Below are positions 34,158 to 42,928 of a stretch of DNA of 64,000 nt, in pieces. The stretch's first letter is position 1; every line of letters starts with the position of its first letter. A program made the position numbers and the translations under genes. The notes beneath the pieces were generated by a model. The model worked only from the letters and a program-made list of their open reading frames with translations. It did no database searches and had not been told where the DNA came from. The stretch lies in the NCBI RefSeq assembly GCF_018780585.1, contig NZ_JADMJL010000061.1, positions 1-64,000 of the forward strand, written 5' to 3'. The stretch comes from Methyloversatilis discipulorum (GTDB lineage: Bacteria > Pseudomonadota > Gammaproteobacteria > Burkholderiales > Rhodocyclaceae).

Positions 34158-36290
34158 TCAGACCCTCTGTACGTCGACGCGGTTGTCGGAATAGGTGCCT
34201 GCCTGGCCGAGATTGCAGTGCCGGGTCGAGGTGGTCGAGTTGACCGCGGTGCCGCTGCGGTTCAGTCCCGGCCAGTGGCCGACATTGGTCATCATCAGGC
34301 CGGGTGACACGTCCTCGCTCACTTCGGCGCGCGCCTCGAAGGCACCGCGGTCGTTGAACACGCGCACATAGCTGCCTTGTTCGATGCTGCGCGGGCCGGC
34401 GTCGATCGGGTGGATGACGATGATCTGCTCGCCCTGGCGCCGCTGCTGCGTCGGTTCGTTCGCGTACTGCGTGTTCAGGAAGGCGTGCGGCTTCGGTGAC
34501 ACCAGATTGATCGGGAAGGCGCTGGCCCCGTCCGGCATCATGGTTTCGACCGACGGGATGTAGTTGGGCACAGGGTCGACCGGCGTGCCCGGCTGCATCG
34601 CTTCGTAGCCGGAGCGCCAGACCGGTACGACGAAGTTGCCGCCGGCCGCCAGGCTGGACGCGAATTCGCACTTGCCCGAGGGCGTCTTGAAGTCGCCGGT
34701 GGCATGCGGTGTGCGCTCGTCCGGCAGCCCGACGTCGAGCCGCATCCAGCCCTTCTCCTTCAGCGTTTCCAGCGTGATGCCCTTCATCACTGGCGCGTCC
34801 CAGTCATAGCAGCGGCGCAGCATTTCCCAGTCGTCGAGATCCCAGTGCTCGTCGGTAAAGCCCATGGTTTTCGCCAGCCGGCGGAACAGTTCGACATTGG
34901 GCACGCACTCACCGGGCGGCGCGATGGCCGGCTGGTTCAGGTGCATGTAGAGGTGGCCCCAGGTCACCATGATGTCCAGCTGCTCGGCCTGCATCGTCGC
35001 CGGCAGCAGAATGTCGGCGTACTTGGCCGTGTCGGTGATGAACAGTTCGCTGCACACCGTGAACAGGTCTTCGCGCTGCAGCCCTTCGACGATGGTGCCG
35101 GCGCCTGGTGCCTGCGACACCGGGTTGGAGTTGTAGACGAACAGCGACTTGATCGGCGGATCGAGCGGCATTGCACCCGTCAGCGCGGCGCCGAGGTCCA
35201 GTTCGTTGATCACCCGGGTGCCCGGCGGAATCCAGTCCGGCCGGCACATGAAGTCGAACTTGAACGGAAATTCCCAGATCGGCATTTCGATGGTGCCGCC
35301 GCCCGGATAGCGCCAGGCGCCGGTCAGCGCCGGCAGGCAGGTGATGGCGCGCACTGCGTCGCCGCCGCCGGGGCTGCGTTCGACCGCCACGCCCTGGCGT
35401 ATCGCCGAGCGCTGGGTGCCGGCGTACTCGCGCGCCAGCGTCAGGATGTCCACCACCGGAATGCCGGTGATGTCCGATACGCGCTCGGGCGGAAACTCGG
35501 CCGCGCGCGCTTTCAGCTGGTCGAAACCCAGCGTGTATTTCTCGACGTAGTCGTGGTCGTACAGGTCCTCGCTGATAATCACGTTCATCATGCCCAGCGC
35601 CAGCGCCGCGTCGGTGCCCGGCTTGATGCGGATGTGCCAGTCGGCCTGCTTGGCGGTGCGGGTGCGCACCGGGTCGATCACCACGATCTTGGCGCCGGCG
35701 GCCTTGGCCTTCAGCACGAAGGGCCAGCCGTGCAGATTGGTGTTGAGCATGTTCATGCCCCACACGATGATGTACTTCGACACGGCCAGACTTTCGACGT
35801 CCATGCCGCCGGTCGGCCCCACCGTCATGATCCAGGCGGTCGAGGAACCGGATTCGCAGTAGGTCTTCTCGGCCACGGTCGATCCCAGCCGGTTGAAGAA
35901 GGCGTCGCCGGCGGTCAGCCCGTTCAGCGTGCCCTGATGACCGAGGTAGGCATGCGGCATGATGGCCTGCGTGCCGTACTGCGCGATGATGTCGGTCCAC
36001 TTCGACTTGATGGTCGCCAGCGCCTCGTCCCAGCTGATGCGCTCGAACATGCCGGAGCCCTTGGGGCCGACCCGCTTCATCGGGTACAGCAGGCGGTCCG
36101 GGTTGTAGTGGTGCTCGGCGAAGTTCTTCAGCTTCACGCACAGCCCGCCGCGCGTCATCGGGTGATCCGGGTCGCCGGTCACCTCGACCAGCTTGCCGTC
36201 CTCGACGTGGTACAGGAAGGCACAGGTATCGGGGCAATCCTGCGGACAGGCGCCGCGCACGACAAGGGTTTCGCTCGAATGGGTGGACAT
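34158..36290 (-). CDS. molybdopterin oxidoreductase, DMSO-reductase family, cytoplasmic
   Basis: The 710-residue enzyme has a 4Fe-4S site from Cys15, 19, 23 and 51 (CPQDCPDTC... GGLC). Molybdopterin guanine-dinucleotide domains follow, with ISWDEALATIKSK, VVIDPVRTRTAKQADWHIRIKPGTDAALALGMMN and, near the end, a PTQQRRQGEQIIVIHPIDAG C-terminal binding domain. A Cys in CESGSS (about 140-146) sits where the molybdenum ligand is usually found. No Tat signal is present. GGGAGAAA precedes the ATG. Ferredoxin and FprA-type reductase genes follow at once, suggesting that electrons reach it from NADPH, or leave toward it. The substrate cannot be named. Confidence 0.9.
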   Translation of the reverse strand: MSTHSSETLVVRGACPQDCPDTCAFLYHVEDGKLVEVTGDPDHPMTRGGLCVKLKNFAEHHYNPDRLLYPMKRVGPKGSGMFERISWDEALATIKSKWTDIIAQYGTQAIMPHAYLGHQGTLNGLTAGDAFFNRLGSTVAEKTYCESGSSTAWIMTVGPTGGMDVESLAVSKYIIVWGMNMLNTNLHGWPFVLKAKAAGAKIVVIDPVRTRTAKQADWHIRIKPGTDAALALGMMNVIISEDLYDHDYVEKYTLGFDQLKARAAEFPPERVSDITGIPVVDILTLAREYAGTQRSAIRQGVAVERSPGGGDAVRAITCLPALTGAWRYPGGGTIEMPIWEFPFKFDFMCRPDWIPPGTRVINELDLGAALTGAMPLDPPIKSLFVYNSNPVSQAPGAGTIVEGLQREDLFTVCSELFITDTAKYADILLPATMQAEQLDIMVTWGHLYMHLNQPAIAPPGECVPNVELFRRLAKTMGFTDEHWDLDDWEMLRRCYDWDAPVMKGITLETLKEKGWMRLDVGLPDERTPHATGDFKTPSGKCEFASSLAAGGNFVVPVWRSGYEAMQPGTPVDPVPNYIPSVETMMPDGASAFPINLVSPKPHAFLNTQYANEPTQQRRQGEQIIVIHPIDAGPRSIEQGSYVRVFNDRGAFEARAEVSEDVSPGLMMTNVGHWPGLNRSGTAVNSTTSTRHCNLGQAGTYSDNRVDVQRV

Positions 36291-36498
36291 GGCTTTCTCC
36301 CGGTAGAAAAGGTGACAAGGGGTGGATGGGCGGGCTCTCTGCGGAGCCCGGTCCCGATGTCTGCCGGATGAAAGTTAGTCAGTGGCGGTGAGGGGAGACA
36401 GGGCCAGTCGGAGAAAAAAGGATGGTGCCAGCGGGGAAAGTGCGAACGGACTGCACAACGGGGAACCGTCAATCTGCTCTCGGGCAGGTTTGATGGCT

Positions 36499-36906
36499 CT
36501 AGCGCTCGATCCGGCGGATATCTCCGCTACGGGTAATCGAGAAGATGGCGGGGCGAGTCGTCGTTTCGGCGAGCCTGATCATTCTTGGCCAGCAGGAAAC
36601 GGCCAGATCCGCTGTTTCCTGAGCGGAAAGGTTGCCCGATGTCAGCGCAAAAAGGAGGACGCCAGCGTCGCGCAAGGCCTTGAGTTCGTCCGGGCGGCGA
36701 CGGATGTTCTGGTCTCGTGTCAGAACCAGCCAGCCACGGCGGCCCGCTTCCGCAAGCCATTTCTCGTCCGGCGTGTCGTGGGCAAAGAGGTCCCTGTGAG
36801 CGACGAAAGGAATTTCGGCGGCGCGAAGGGCGCGATCAAGCTTCGCGCTCCAGGCGTCGCGGTCAATGAAGAGCGTGAATGCCTCAGGCAGCGACGCGTT
36901 GACCAA
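36499..36906 (-). CDS. VapC45-like PIN-domain toxin
   Basis: With a TTG start at 36906 the protein has 135 residues. The frame opens in ATG further back at 36984, but that part lies inside the antitoxin gene. The PIN-like domain shows acidic clusters: FTLFIDRDAW, a DTPDEKWLAEAGRRGWLVLTRDQNIRRRPDEL block and NLSAQETADLAV. These residues form the metal site of PIN RNases. Its partner upstream is a DUF433 protein, the arrangement of VapB45/VapC45. It overlaps that gene by 23 bases if TTG is used. The exact start is uncertain. Confidence 0.8.
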   Translation of the reverse strand: MVNASLPEAFTLFIDRDAWSAKLDRALRAAEIPFVAHRDLFAHDTPDEKWLAEAGRRGWLVLTRDQNIRRRPDELKALRDAGVLLFALTSGNLSAQETADLAVSCWPRMIRLAETTTRPAIFSITRSGDIRRIER

Positions 36907-37606
36907 AACGCAGTGCTTCTTCGATCTCGTTAATGGCGACCTGGTAATCCTCCGCCATCTCCTGAATCGAGTCGCCCGCTGCAAAACGACTCACGATGAC
37001 ATCCGTCTTGACTCCAGCCCTCAGAAGAACAGGGCGACCAAAGGACAGGGTCGGATCGACCGCCACCACACGCGAACCGTCCTGTTGATTCGGGTGCACG
37101 TAAGGAAACAGCCGGATAGGTTTGCCGGCTTCGTTGCGCTCGATGCGCGCGAGTGCGCGTTCGAAGTCGCCCCGCAGGGCTTGCTGTCCGCTACGGGATA
37201 CGTTCAGCAATTTGCTGGTATGTTCGACGAAGAGGTCGATTCCGTTGGTCTGGAACTGAGTGTCCAGCAGCGGTCGTGCCGACCCCAGGTGCTCCTGCAC
37301 GTACTGAACGCTTGCACGCACCTTGTGCAGCGATACGTGATGGCGCCGGCGGATGGCCGAAAGCACATGCAGTTCGCACAAATTGGCGAAAGAGAGCAGG
37401 CGCTCGGACGCTCCGGCCGGTGCGATGACCGGCTGGAAAGTCTTCTCTTCCCCGGCGTTGCTTCGGTACTTCTGACCGAAGCACCACGCCTTCACTGTTG
37501 CAGCAGGCAGCGCGAGGATGCGGGCAGCCTCGCTGGCGCTGTAGGCGGGTTGTTCGGACCGCTCGGGCGGCGGGTTCCCGGGCGAGCCCGTTCGGGAATG
37601 TGTCAT
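36884..37606 (-). CDS. VapB45-like antitoxin (HTH plus DUF433)
   Basis: The 240-residue protein has an N-terminal MerR-like helix-turn-helix (about 22-90; YSASEAARILALPAATVKAW, then LLSFANLCELHVLSAIRRRHHVSLHKVRASVQYVQEH). A C-terminal DUF433 domain follows (about 175-235; GRPVLLRAGVKTDVIVSRFAAGDSIQEMAEDYQVAINEIEEALRF). The length and order agree with the antitoxin of M. tuberculosis VapBC45, where DUF433 precedes the PIN toxin gene. It would neutralise the toxin and repress the operon. A perfect 18-base inverted repeat lies about 100 bases upstream. Confidence 0.87.
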   Translation of the reverse strand: MTHSRTGSPGNPPPERSEQPAYSASEAARILALPAATVKAWCFGQKYRSNAGEEKTFQPVIAPAGASERLLSFANLCELHVLSAIRRRHHVSLHKVRASVQYVQEHLGSARPLLDTQFQTNGIDLFVEHTSKLLNVSRSGQQALRGDFERALARIERNEAGKPIRLFPYVHPNQQDGSRVVAVDPTLSFGRPVLLRAGVKTDVIVSRFAAGDSIQEMAEDYQVAINEIEEALRFGQRVAA

Positions 37607-37704
37607 GAAGACGGGATGCTCCTGTGGCGGCAGAACTGTGGATACCTTGTAGACCTGCTTCGCCGGAAAAGTGCTCGTTGACTGCGCGCGATGCTAGTTC
37701 TATT

Positions 37705-37722
37705 GCCTTGATTCATCAAGGC
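37705..37722. promoter_or_regulatory. perfect inverted repeat upstream of the VapB45-like gene
   Basis: GCCTTGAT, a TC spacer, and ATCAAGGC form an 18-base perfect repeat in the 140-base gap between the antitoxin start (37606) and the MocR stop (37747). It could be an operator for the antitoxin's helix-turn-helix. It might also be a weak terminator for the MocR gene, though the following T-run is short. Confidence 0.45.
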
Positions 37723-37746
37723 TTGGATAGAGTTAGGTAACCGGTT

Positions 37747-39255
37747 TTATTGACGGGAATCTGCTCGACTATCCAGCGCCTGCGCCAGCCCCTCGATCCC
37801 GCGCTCGATCTGCTCCTCCGCCAGATGCCCGTAGCCCAGCATCAGGCAGCGTTCGTGCCCCGGCAGCAGTTCGTGGAACCACACCGGGCTGTCGGACAGC
37901 GGATAGACGCCGGTGCCGAAGCTGCGTGCGGCAGCCTGTACCTCGACCGCAGGCGGACAGGATTCGGGCAGGCGCAGCAATACGTGCTGGCCGGCGTCGG
38001 CGCCCTGGACGCGCACTTCGGGCAAACGCGTGCGCAGCGCGCCGACCAGCGCGTTGCGCCGCGCTTCGTGGGCGGTGCGCAGCCGGCGCAGATGGGTGTC
38101 GTAACTGCCGTCGCGGATGAACTGCGCCAGCGTGGCCTGTTCCAGCCAGGGTAGGCCGTTGTCCATCAGCGACTTGATCGTTACCGCGGTGCGCACCAGG
38201 TCGCGCGGCAGCAGCATGTAGCCGATGCGCAGGCCGGGGCCGAGCGTGCGGGTGAATGAATTGACGTAGATGACGCAGCCGTTGCGGTCCAGCGACTGCA
38301 GCGTCGGCAGCGGCGCGCCTTCGTAGCGGTAGTCGGCGTCGTAGTCGATTTCCAGGATGTAGGCGCCGTTGCGCGCGGCCCATTCGAGCAGCGCGAGGCG
38401 CCGGTGCAGCGGCATGGTGCCGCCGGTCGGGAACTGGTGCGACGGCGTGACATAGACCAGCTTCACCCGCCGCTGCGGCAGCTGTCGAACGTCCACGCCG
38501 TGCGCATCGACCGCCACCGGAATGACCTGGGCGCCATAGCTTTCGAACAGGAAGGCCGCACCGCGGTAGGTGGGCGCCTCCATCACGACCGGCGTACGGG
38601 TGCCGACAAAGAGGTGCGCGACCAGATCGATGCCCTGCTGGAAGCCGGCCACCAGCAGCAGCTGTTCGGTCGAGGCCACCATGCCGCGCGTAGTGGCGAG
38701 GTGGTTCACGATGAGCTGGCGCAGTTCGGGCAGACCGGCCGGGTGGCTGTACTCGCTCATGCGCTCGGCCGCGCCGCCCAGGCATTCGACGATGAGCTTG
38801 CGCCAGATGCGTTCCGGAAAGCTGCGCGGGTCGGCGCGGCCGAACACGAAGTCGGCTGCGAGGCCGGGCTGGGCCGGACGATGCAGGCCGGTCAGGCCGC
38901 GGCCGCCGTAGGGCAGCGGCAGGTTCAGCGCACGGTGTTCGGCGCCGCTGCGCAGGTCGTCGATGCTGTCCGGTGAGCGTATCAGGGTGTCGGGCAGCGT
39001 CTTCGCGACGAAGGTGCCGACCGCGCGCTCGGTGTACAGATAGCCCTGCGCGATCAGTTCCTCGTAGGCGGCGGTGACCGTGTTGCGCGATACGCCGATC
39101 TGTCGCCCAAGGTCACGCGTCGCCGGCACCGGCGCGCCGGGCGGCAGCAGGTGGTGCTCGATCAGCGCGCGCATCTGGGCGACGATCTGCGCCTGCAGCG
39201 TGCTGTCCAGGGTCGGGTCTACGTGGATGGGAAGGTGCACGGCGTGAGCTCGCAT
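37747..39255 (-). CDS. MocR/PdxR-family transcription regulator
   Basis: From ATG 39255 (MRAHAVHLPIHV) it has 502 residues. A GntR-type winged helix (about 20-95; LPPGAPVPATRDLGRQIGVSRNTVTAAYEELIAQGYL) is joined to a class I aminotransferase-like domain (about 130-490). The PLP lysine region would be in VNSFTRTLGPGLRIGYMLLPRDL; the residue at the expected Lys position appears to be Arg or Thr, so PLP binding should be checked. EIDYDADYRYEG is also diagnostic. Such regulators sense amines, PLP or amino acids. It diverges from the SDR gene (182-base gap), a natural target. Confidence 0.87.
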   Translation of the reverse strand: MRAHAVHLPIHVDPTLDSTLQAQIVAQMRALIEHHLLPPGAPVPATRDLGRQIGVSRNTVTAAYEELIAQGYLYTERAVGTFVAKTLPDTLIRSPDSIDDLRSGAEHRALNLPLPYGGRGLTGLHRPAQPGLAADFVFGRADPRSFPERIWRKLIVECLGGAAERMSEYSHPAGLPELRQLIVNHLATTRGMVASTEQLLLVAGFQQGIDLVAHLFVGTRTPVVMEAPTYRGAAFLFESYGAQVIPVAVDAHGVDVRQLPQRRVKLVYVTPSHQFPTGGTMPLHRRLALLEWAARNGAYILEIDYDADYRYEGAPLPTLQSLDRNGCVIYVNSFTRTLGPGLRIGYMLLPRDLVRTAVTIKSLMDNGLPWLEQATLAQFIRDGSYDTHLRRLRTAHEARRNALVGALRTRLPEVRVQGADAGQHVLLRLPESCPPAVEVQAAARSFGTGVYPLSDSPVWFHELLPGHERCLMLGYGHLAEEQIERGIEGLAQALDSRADSRQ

Positions 39256-39437
39256 GGCGACGTTCCGGCGACCGCTGGGTCGCCCGCTTTCCGCGAGATT
39301 AACAGCAGACCGTGCGCCAACCGGCAACGCTCGATCGTGAGGTCTATATCCAAAGAGTCAGGCAGACGCTTTACCACCGCACGAAAGATGCGCGACGCCC
39401 CGGACTCGACCGGCGCACGACAAAGAGGGAGACGGAC

Positions 39438-40223
39438 ATGAGTGCAGAAAATGGAAGCGGCTGGGCGCTGGTGACCGGCGCGTCTAGCGGACTGGGTGTC
39501 GAGTTCGCGCGCCTGCTCGCGGCGCGCGGACGCAATCTGTTGCTGGTGGCGCGCAGCGTCGAGGCGCTGGAGACGCTGGCCGCCGAACTGACGGCCGCCC
39601 ATCGGGTTGCCGTCCGGGTGGCAGCGCTGGATCTGTCGCAGCCGGACGCGGCGATCGAACTGAAGCGACGGACCGACGGACTGGGGCTGCGTGTCGACAC
39701 GCTGATCAACAATGCCGGATTCGGCGTGCACGGCGAATTCGTCGAGGCGGATTCGCGGCGCCTGCAGCAGATGCTGGACGTGAACGTGTCGGCGCTCACC
39801 CAGCTCGCCCGCCTCTACGGCGAGGACATGCGCCGCCGCGGCGACGGTCGCATGCTGCTGGTGGCCAGCCTGCTCGGCTTCATGGCGTCGCCGGTCTACG
39901 CCGCCTACGCGGCGACCAAGGCCTACGTGCTCAGTCTGGGCGAAGCCCTGCACGACGAACTGGCGCCGCATGGGGTCACCGTCACCGTGCTGGCGCCCGG
40001 CCTGACCGACACCGCTTTCACCCGCACCGCCGGGCACGAGGCATCGGCCACGCTGAAGCTGATGCTGATGCAGCCGCGACCGGTGGCCGAAGCCGGCCTG
40101 CGCGCGCTCGATGACGGACGCGCCTGCCTGGTGCCCGGGATCCTGAACAAGCTGTCGGCGTGGTCCACCCGCATCACGCCGCGCGCCATGCACCGTCGCA
40201 TCATGCAGGCGCTGCTGGCCTGA
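39438..40223 (+). CDS. short-chain dehydrogenase/reductase
   Basis: This is a 261-residue classical SDR. It has the cofactor motif TGASSGLGVEFARLLAARG (about 13-31), NNAGFG (about 93-98), the catalytic Ser in VASLLGFMASP (about 138) and YAAYAATKAY (Tyr and Lys, about 152-160). The residue after the first strand (VARSV) with Arg suggests NADP+ rather than NAD+. The substrate is unknown. The ATG follows AGGGAGA at about eight bases. Divergent from a MocR regulator and followed by convergent alkB. Confidence 0.9.
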   Translation: MSAENGSGWALVTGASSGLGVEFARLLAARGRNLLLVARSVEALETLAAELTAAHRVAVRVAALDLSQPDAAIELKRRTDGLGLRVDTLINNAGFGVHGEFVEADSRRLQQMLDVNVSALTQLARLYGEDMRRRGDGRMLLVASLLGFMASPVYAAYAATKAYVLSLGEALHDELAPHGVTVTVLAPGLTDTAFTRTAGHEASATLKLMLMQPRPVAEAGLRALDDGRACLVPGILNKLSAWSTRITPRAMHRRIMQALLA

Positions 40224-40235
40224 ACGCCGGCGGTT

Positions 40236-40880
40236 TCAGGCCGCCGCGCGGAAGGTGAGATTGATGCGGCAGGCGCTGGTCAGCGGATGCTCGGCGTGCG
40301 CCAGCGGCAGCACACCGTGAAAGCGCAGCCGCGACGGGCCGCCCCACACGACCACGTCGCCATGCACCAGACGCAGCTTCCGCGTCGGGTCGATCCGCCG
40401 CAGGCCGCCAAACAGGAAGACGGCCGGAATGCCGAGCGACACCGACACGATGGGCGCGCCGTAATCGCGCTCGTTGCGGTCCTGGTGCAGCGTGAGCCTG
40501 GCGCCCGGCACGTAGCGGTTGATCAGGCAGGCGTCGGGCGCGAATCCGGGGAAACCGGCGCGCGCCGCGGCGTCGTGTGCGAGCGCGCTGAAGCAGGCCG
40601 GCATCGCCGGCCATCGTCGCTCACTGCCGGGGTCACGCGAGGTGTAGCGGTAGCCCTGTTCGTCCGAGTGCCAGCCCAGCGCGCCGCAGCTGGTGGTGGC
40701 CACCGACATCGTGTGGCCGCTGGGCGTGATCAGGTGACGGAAGGGCGCGCTGGCGGCGATGTCGTCGATCGCGGCCAGCAGTGTCGGCGCGACGTCGCGC
40801 GCACAGCCACGCAGCAGCGCGGCACCGGGCGCCAGCGCGTAGATGCCGGCCTCGCGTTCCTGTTCGTCGAACAGGTCCAT
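40236..40880 (-). CDS. alkB: AlkB, Fe(II)/2-oxoglutarate DNA dealkylase
   Basis: The 214-residue protein has the AlkB core: the iron ligands in LHQDRNERDYGAPIVSVSLG (HxD, about 130-132) and LRFHGVLPL (His about 186), and the 2-oxoglutarate arginine in CRINLTFR. TSCGALGWHSDEQGYRYTSRDP and WPAMPACF are also typical. It reverses 1-methyladenine and 3-methylcytosine by oxidative demethylation. Its ATG overlaps the ada stop by one base (TGATG), so it is co-regulated with ada. Confidence 0.95.
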   Translation of the reverse strand: MDLFDEQEREAGIYALAPGAALLRGCARDVAPTLLAAIDDIAASAPFRHLITPSGHTMSVATTSCGALGWHSDEQGYRYTSRDPGSERRWPAMPACFSALAHDAAARAGFPGFAPDACLINRYVPGARLTLHQDRNERDYGAPIVSVSLGIPAVFLFGGLRRIDPTRKLRLVHGDVVVWGGPSRLRFHGVLPLAHAEHPLTSACRINLTFRAAA

Positions 40881-41962
40881 CAGTCGCTGCGCTCGCGGTC
40901 GAGCAGTGCGCGCTTGCGCGCCACGCCCCAGCGATAGCCCGACAGACTGCCGTCGGTGCGCACGACGCGGTGGCAGGGCACCGCCACCGCCAGCGTATTG
41001 GCGGCGCAGGCGCTGGCCACCGCGCGCACCGCGTTCGGTGCGCCGACGCGCTGCGCCAGTTCGGTATAGCTCAGCGTGTGGCCCGGCGGGATCGCGCGCA
41101 GCGCCGCCCACACGCGCTGCTGGAAGGCGGTGCCGCGGATGTCCAGCGGCAGCGCCAGACCGATGCGCGGCGCCTCGACGAAGCCGACCACCTGCGCCAC
41201 CAGACGCGCGAAGTCGGCATCGTCGCCGCTGAGGCGTGCCTGTGGGAAGCGGTCCTGCAGTGCGCGTGCCAGCGCGTCGGCGTCGTCGCCCAGCGCGATC
41301 TCGCATACGCCCTGCGTGCTGGCTGCGACCAGCAGTGCGCCGAGCGCGCATTGCGCGATGGCGAAGCGGATGTCGGTGTCGGCGCCGCCGGCGCGATAGC
41401 GACGCGGCGTCATGCCGAGCGGCTGGGCCGCTTTTTCGTACACCCGGCTGGTCGAACCGTAGCCGGCGTCCACGATGGCCTCGGTCACGCTGGCGCCGTC
41501 GGCCAGCCGCTCGCGCAGTCGTGCCGCGCGTCGTGCCACCGCCCAGGCGCGCGGTGTCAGCCCGGTGTGTGCCTTGAACACGCGCAGCAGGTGGAAGCGA
41601 CTGAACCCGGCTGACGCGGCCAGTGCGTCGAGCGAAGGAAGCGTGTCGGCGTCGTCGATCTGCCGGCACAGTGCGGCCACCATGGCGGCCTGCCGCTCGG
41701 CCAGGGGCGGCAGGTCCGGCCGGCAGCGCTTGCAGGGCCGGAAGCCGGCCGCCTCGGCGTCGGCGCGGCGGGCGTGAAAGGTCACGTTCTCCGGCCGCGG
41801 CGTGCGCGCGCCGCAGGACGGGCGGCAGTACACGCCGGTGCTGCTGACCGCGTAGACGAACTGTCCGTCGGCACCCGCATCGCGCGCCCGTACCGTCGCC
41901 CAGCGCGGGTCGGCCAGCGTGGCTGCGGCGCGTGCCTCACGGCGGCTGGCGGTGTTCGTCAT
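40880..41962 (-). CDS. ada: Ada, bifunctional methylated-DNA repair protein and regulator
   Basis: From ATG 41962 the protein has 360 residues. The N-terminal domain carries four zinc cysteines (VYCRPSCGARTPRPENVTF, then FRPCKRCRPD; the first Cys accepts a methyl from phosphotriesters). An AraC-type helix-turn-helix region follows (about 95-190; LAASAGFSRFHLLRVFKAHTGLTPRAW). The C-terminal O6-alkylguanine transferase (about 200-355) has AVAVPCHRVVR with the acceptor Cys. The methylated protein activates ada-alkB. Start chosen for GGAAG upstream and the family N-terminus. Confidence 0.95.
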   Translation of the reverse strand: MTNTASRREARAAATLADPRWATVRARDAGADGQFVYAVSSTGVYCRPSCGARTPRPENVTFHARRADAEAAGFRPCKRCRPDLPPLAERQAAMVAALCRQIDDADTLPSLDALAASAGFSRFHLLRVFKAHTGLTPRAWAVARRAARLRERLADGASVTEAIVDAGYGSTSRVYEKAAQPLGMTPRRYRAGGADTDIRFAIAQCALGALLVAASTQGVCEIALGDDADALARALQDRFPQARLSGDDADFARLVAQVVGFVEAPRIGLALPLDIRGTAFQQRVWAALRAIPPGHTLSYTELAQRVGAPNAVRAVASACAANTLAVAVPCHRVVRTDGSLSGYRWGVARKRALLDRERSD

Positions 41963-42089
41963 CGTGCTTCCGCTTCTTTCGGGTGGTCGATACCGGGACA
42001 TTAATCGCTGTGCACCGACGACGCACTCCGCCGATTGCTTTCGAATCCGGGTGGGTCGCCGCAGTCAGCAAGCTTCGATCCCGGCCGCT

Positions 42090-42185
42090 GTCGGGGTCAG
42101 AAGACCCCTCCCACAGAACCCCGATCGAGGCTCAGGTCGTCGATCGGGCGCACCACCCCTGTGGGAGCGGTCTTCTGACCGCGAC
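42090..42185. repeat. REP-like pair: C and E types
   Basis: Type C, inverted, lies at 42090-42114, and GTGGGAGCGGTCTTCTGACCGCGAC (stem GCGGTC/GACCGC) at 42161-42185. They occupy the 329-base divergent gap between ada and the glycosylase gene, which otherwise holds the two promoters. I saw no clear Ada box. Confidence 0.8.
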
Positions 42186-42291
42186 GCGGCTTCGGCAAGC
42201 CGCTGGCGGTGGCTGAGGCCGCCCGAACGGGTCCTTCCGCAGGCAAGTCACGGTCGACATCGCCCGGCCACGGTCGCGATACTACGTTGAC

Positions 42292-42921
42292 ATGGACACC
42301 CTCGACACGATGCATCACCACCACGAAGCAGCGCACTTTCTGGCCGCGCTGGACGACGACTGGGCGGCGCTGGTCGCCACGGTCGGCCCCTGCCTGCACG
42401 CGCCCAAACCGGCGCGCGAGCCGTGGCAGGCGCTGCTGCGCGCGGTGGCCTACCAGCAACTCAGCGTGCGCGCCGGCGACACGATGATCGCGCGCTTTCT
42501 GGCGCTTTACGGCGAAGGTGATTTTCCGTCACCGGAGCAGGTCTGCGCCACCTCGCCGGACGCGCTGCGCGGCTGCGGTTTCTCCGGCCGCAAGGCGGAC
42601 ACGATACGCGGCATCGCCGAAGCGGCCCGCAGCGGCGTCGTGCCGACGCTGGCGCAGGCGCGCGGCATGGACGACGAAGCGCTCGTCGCCCGGCTGACCG
42701 CGCTGCACGGCATCGGCCGGTGGACGGTGGAGATGATGCTCATCTACACGCTGGGCCGCACCGATCTGCTGCCGGCCGACGACCTCGGCGTGCGCGAGGG
42801 CTACCGTCGGTTGCGGCGTCTCGACCGCCCGCCGACGCCGCGACAGATGGCCGAACTGGCGTTGCCCTGGTCGCCGCACCGCACCGCCGCCAGCTGGTAT
42901 CTGTGGCGGGTACCGCGCTGA
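42292..42921 (+). CDS. AlkA-type DNA-3-methyladenine glycosylase (HhH-GPD)
   Basis: The 209-residue protein (or 203 from ATG 42310) is an HhH-GPD glycosylase of the short AlkA type. It has LLRAVAYQQLSVRAGDTMIARFLALYG, the helix-hairpin-helix LTALHGIGRWTVEMMLIYTLGR (about 143-164) and the catalytic Asp region LPADDLGVREGYRRL. It would excise 3-methyladenine and related bases. The N-terminal domain of E. coli AlkA is absent. It diverges from ada-alkB, giving a compact alkylation-repair locus. Confidence 0.92.
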   Translation: MDTLDTMHHHHEAAHFLAALDDDWAALVATVGPCLHAPKPAREPWQALLRAVAYQQLSVRAGDTMIARFLALYGEGDFPSPEQVCATSPDALRGCGFSGRKADTIRGIAEAARSGVVPTLAQARGMDDEALVARLTALHGIGRWTVEMMLIYTLGRTDLLPADDLGVREGYRRLRRLDRPPTPRQMAELALPWSPHRTAASWYLWRVPR

Positions 42922-42928
42922 CCGTGCC

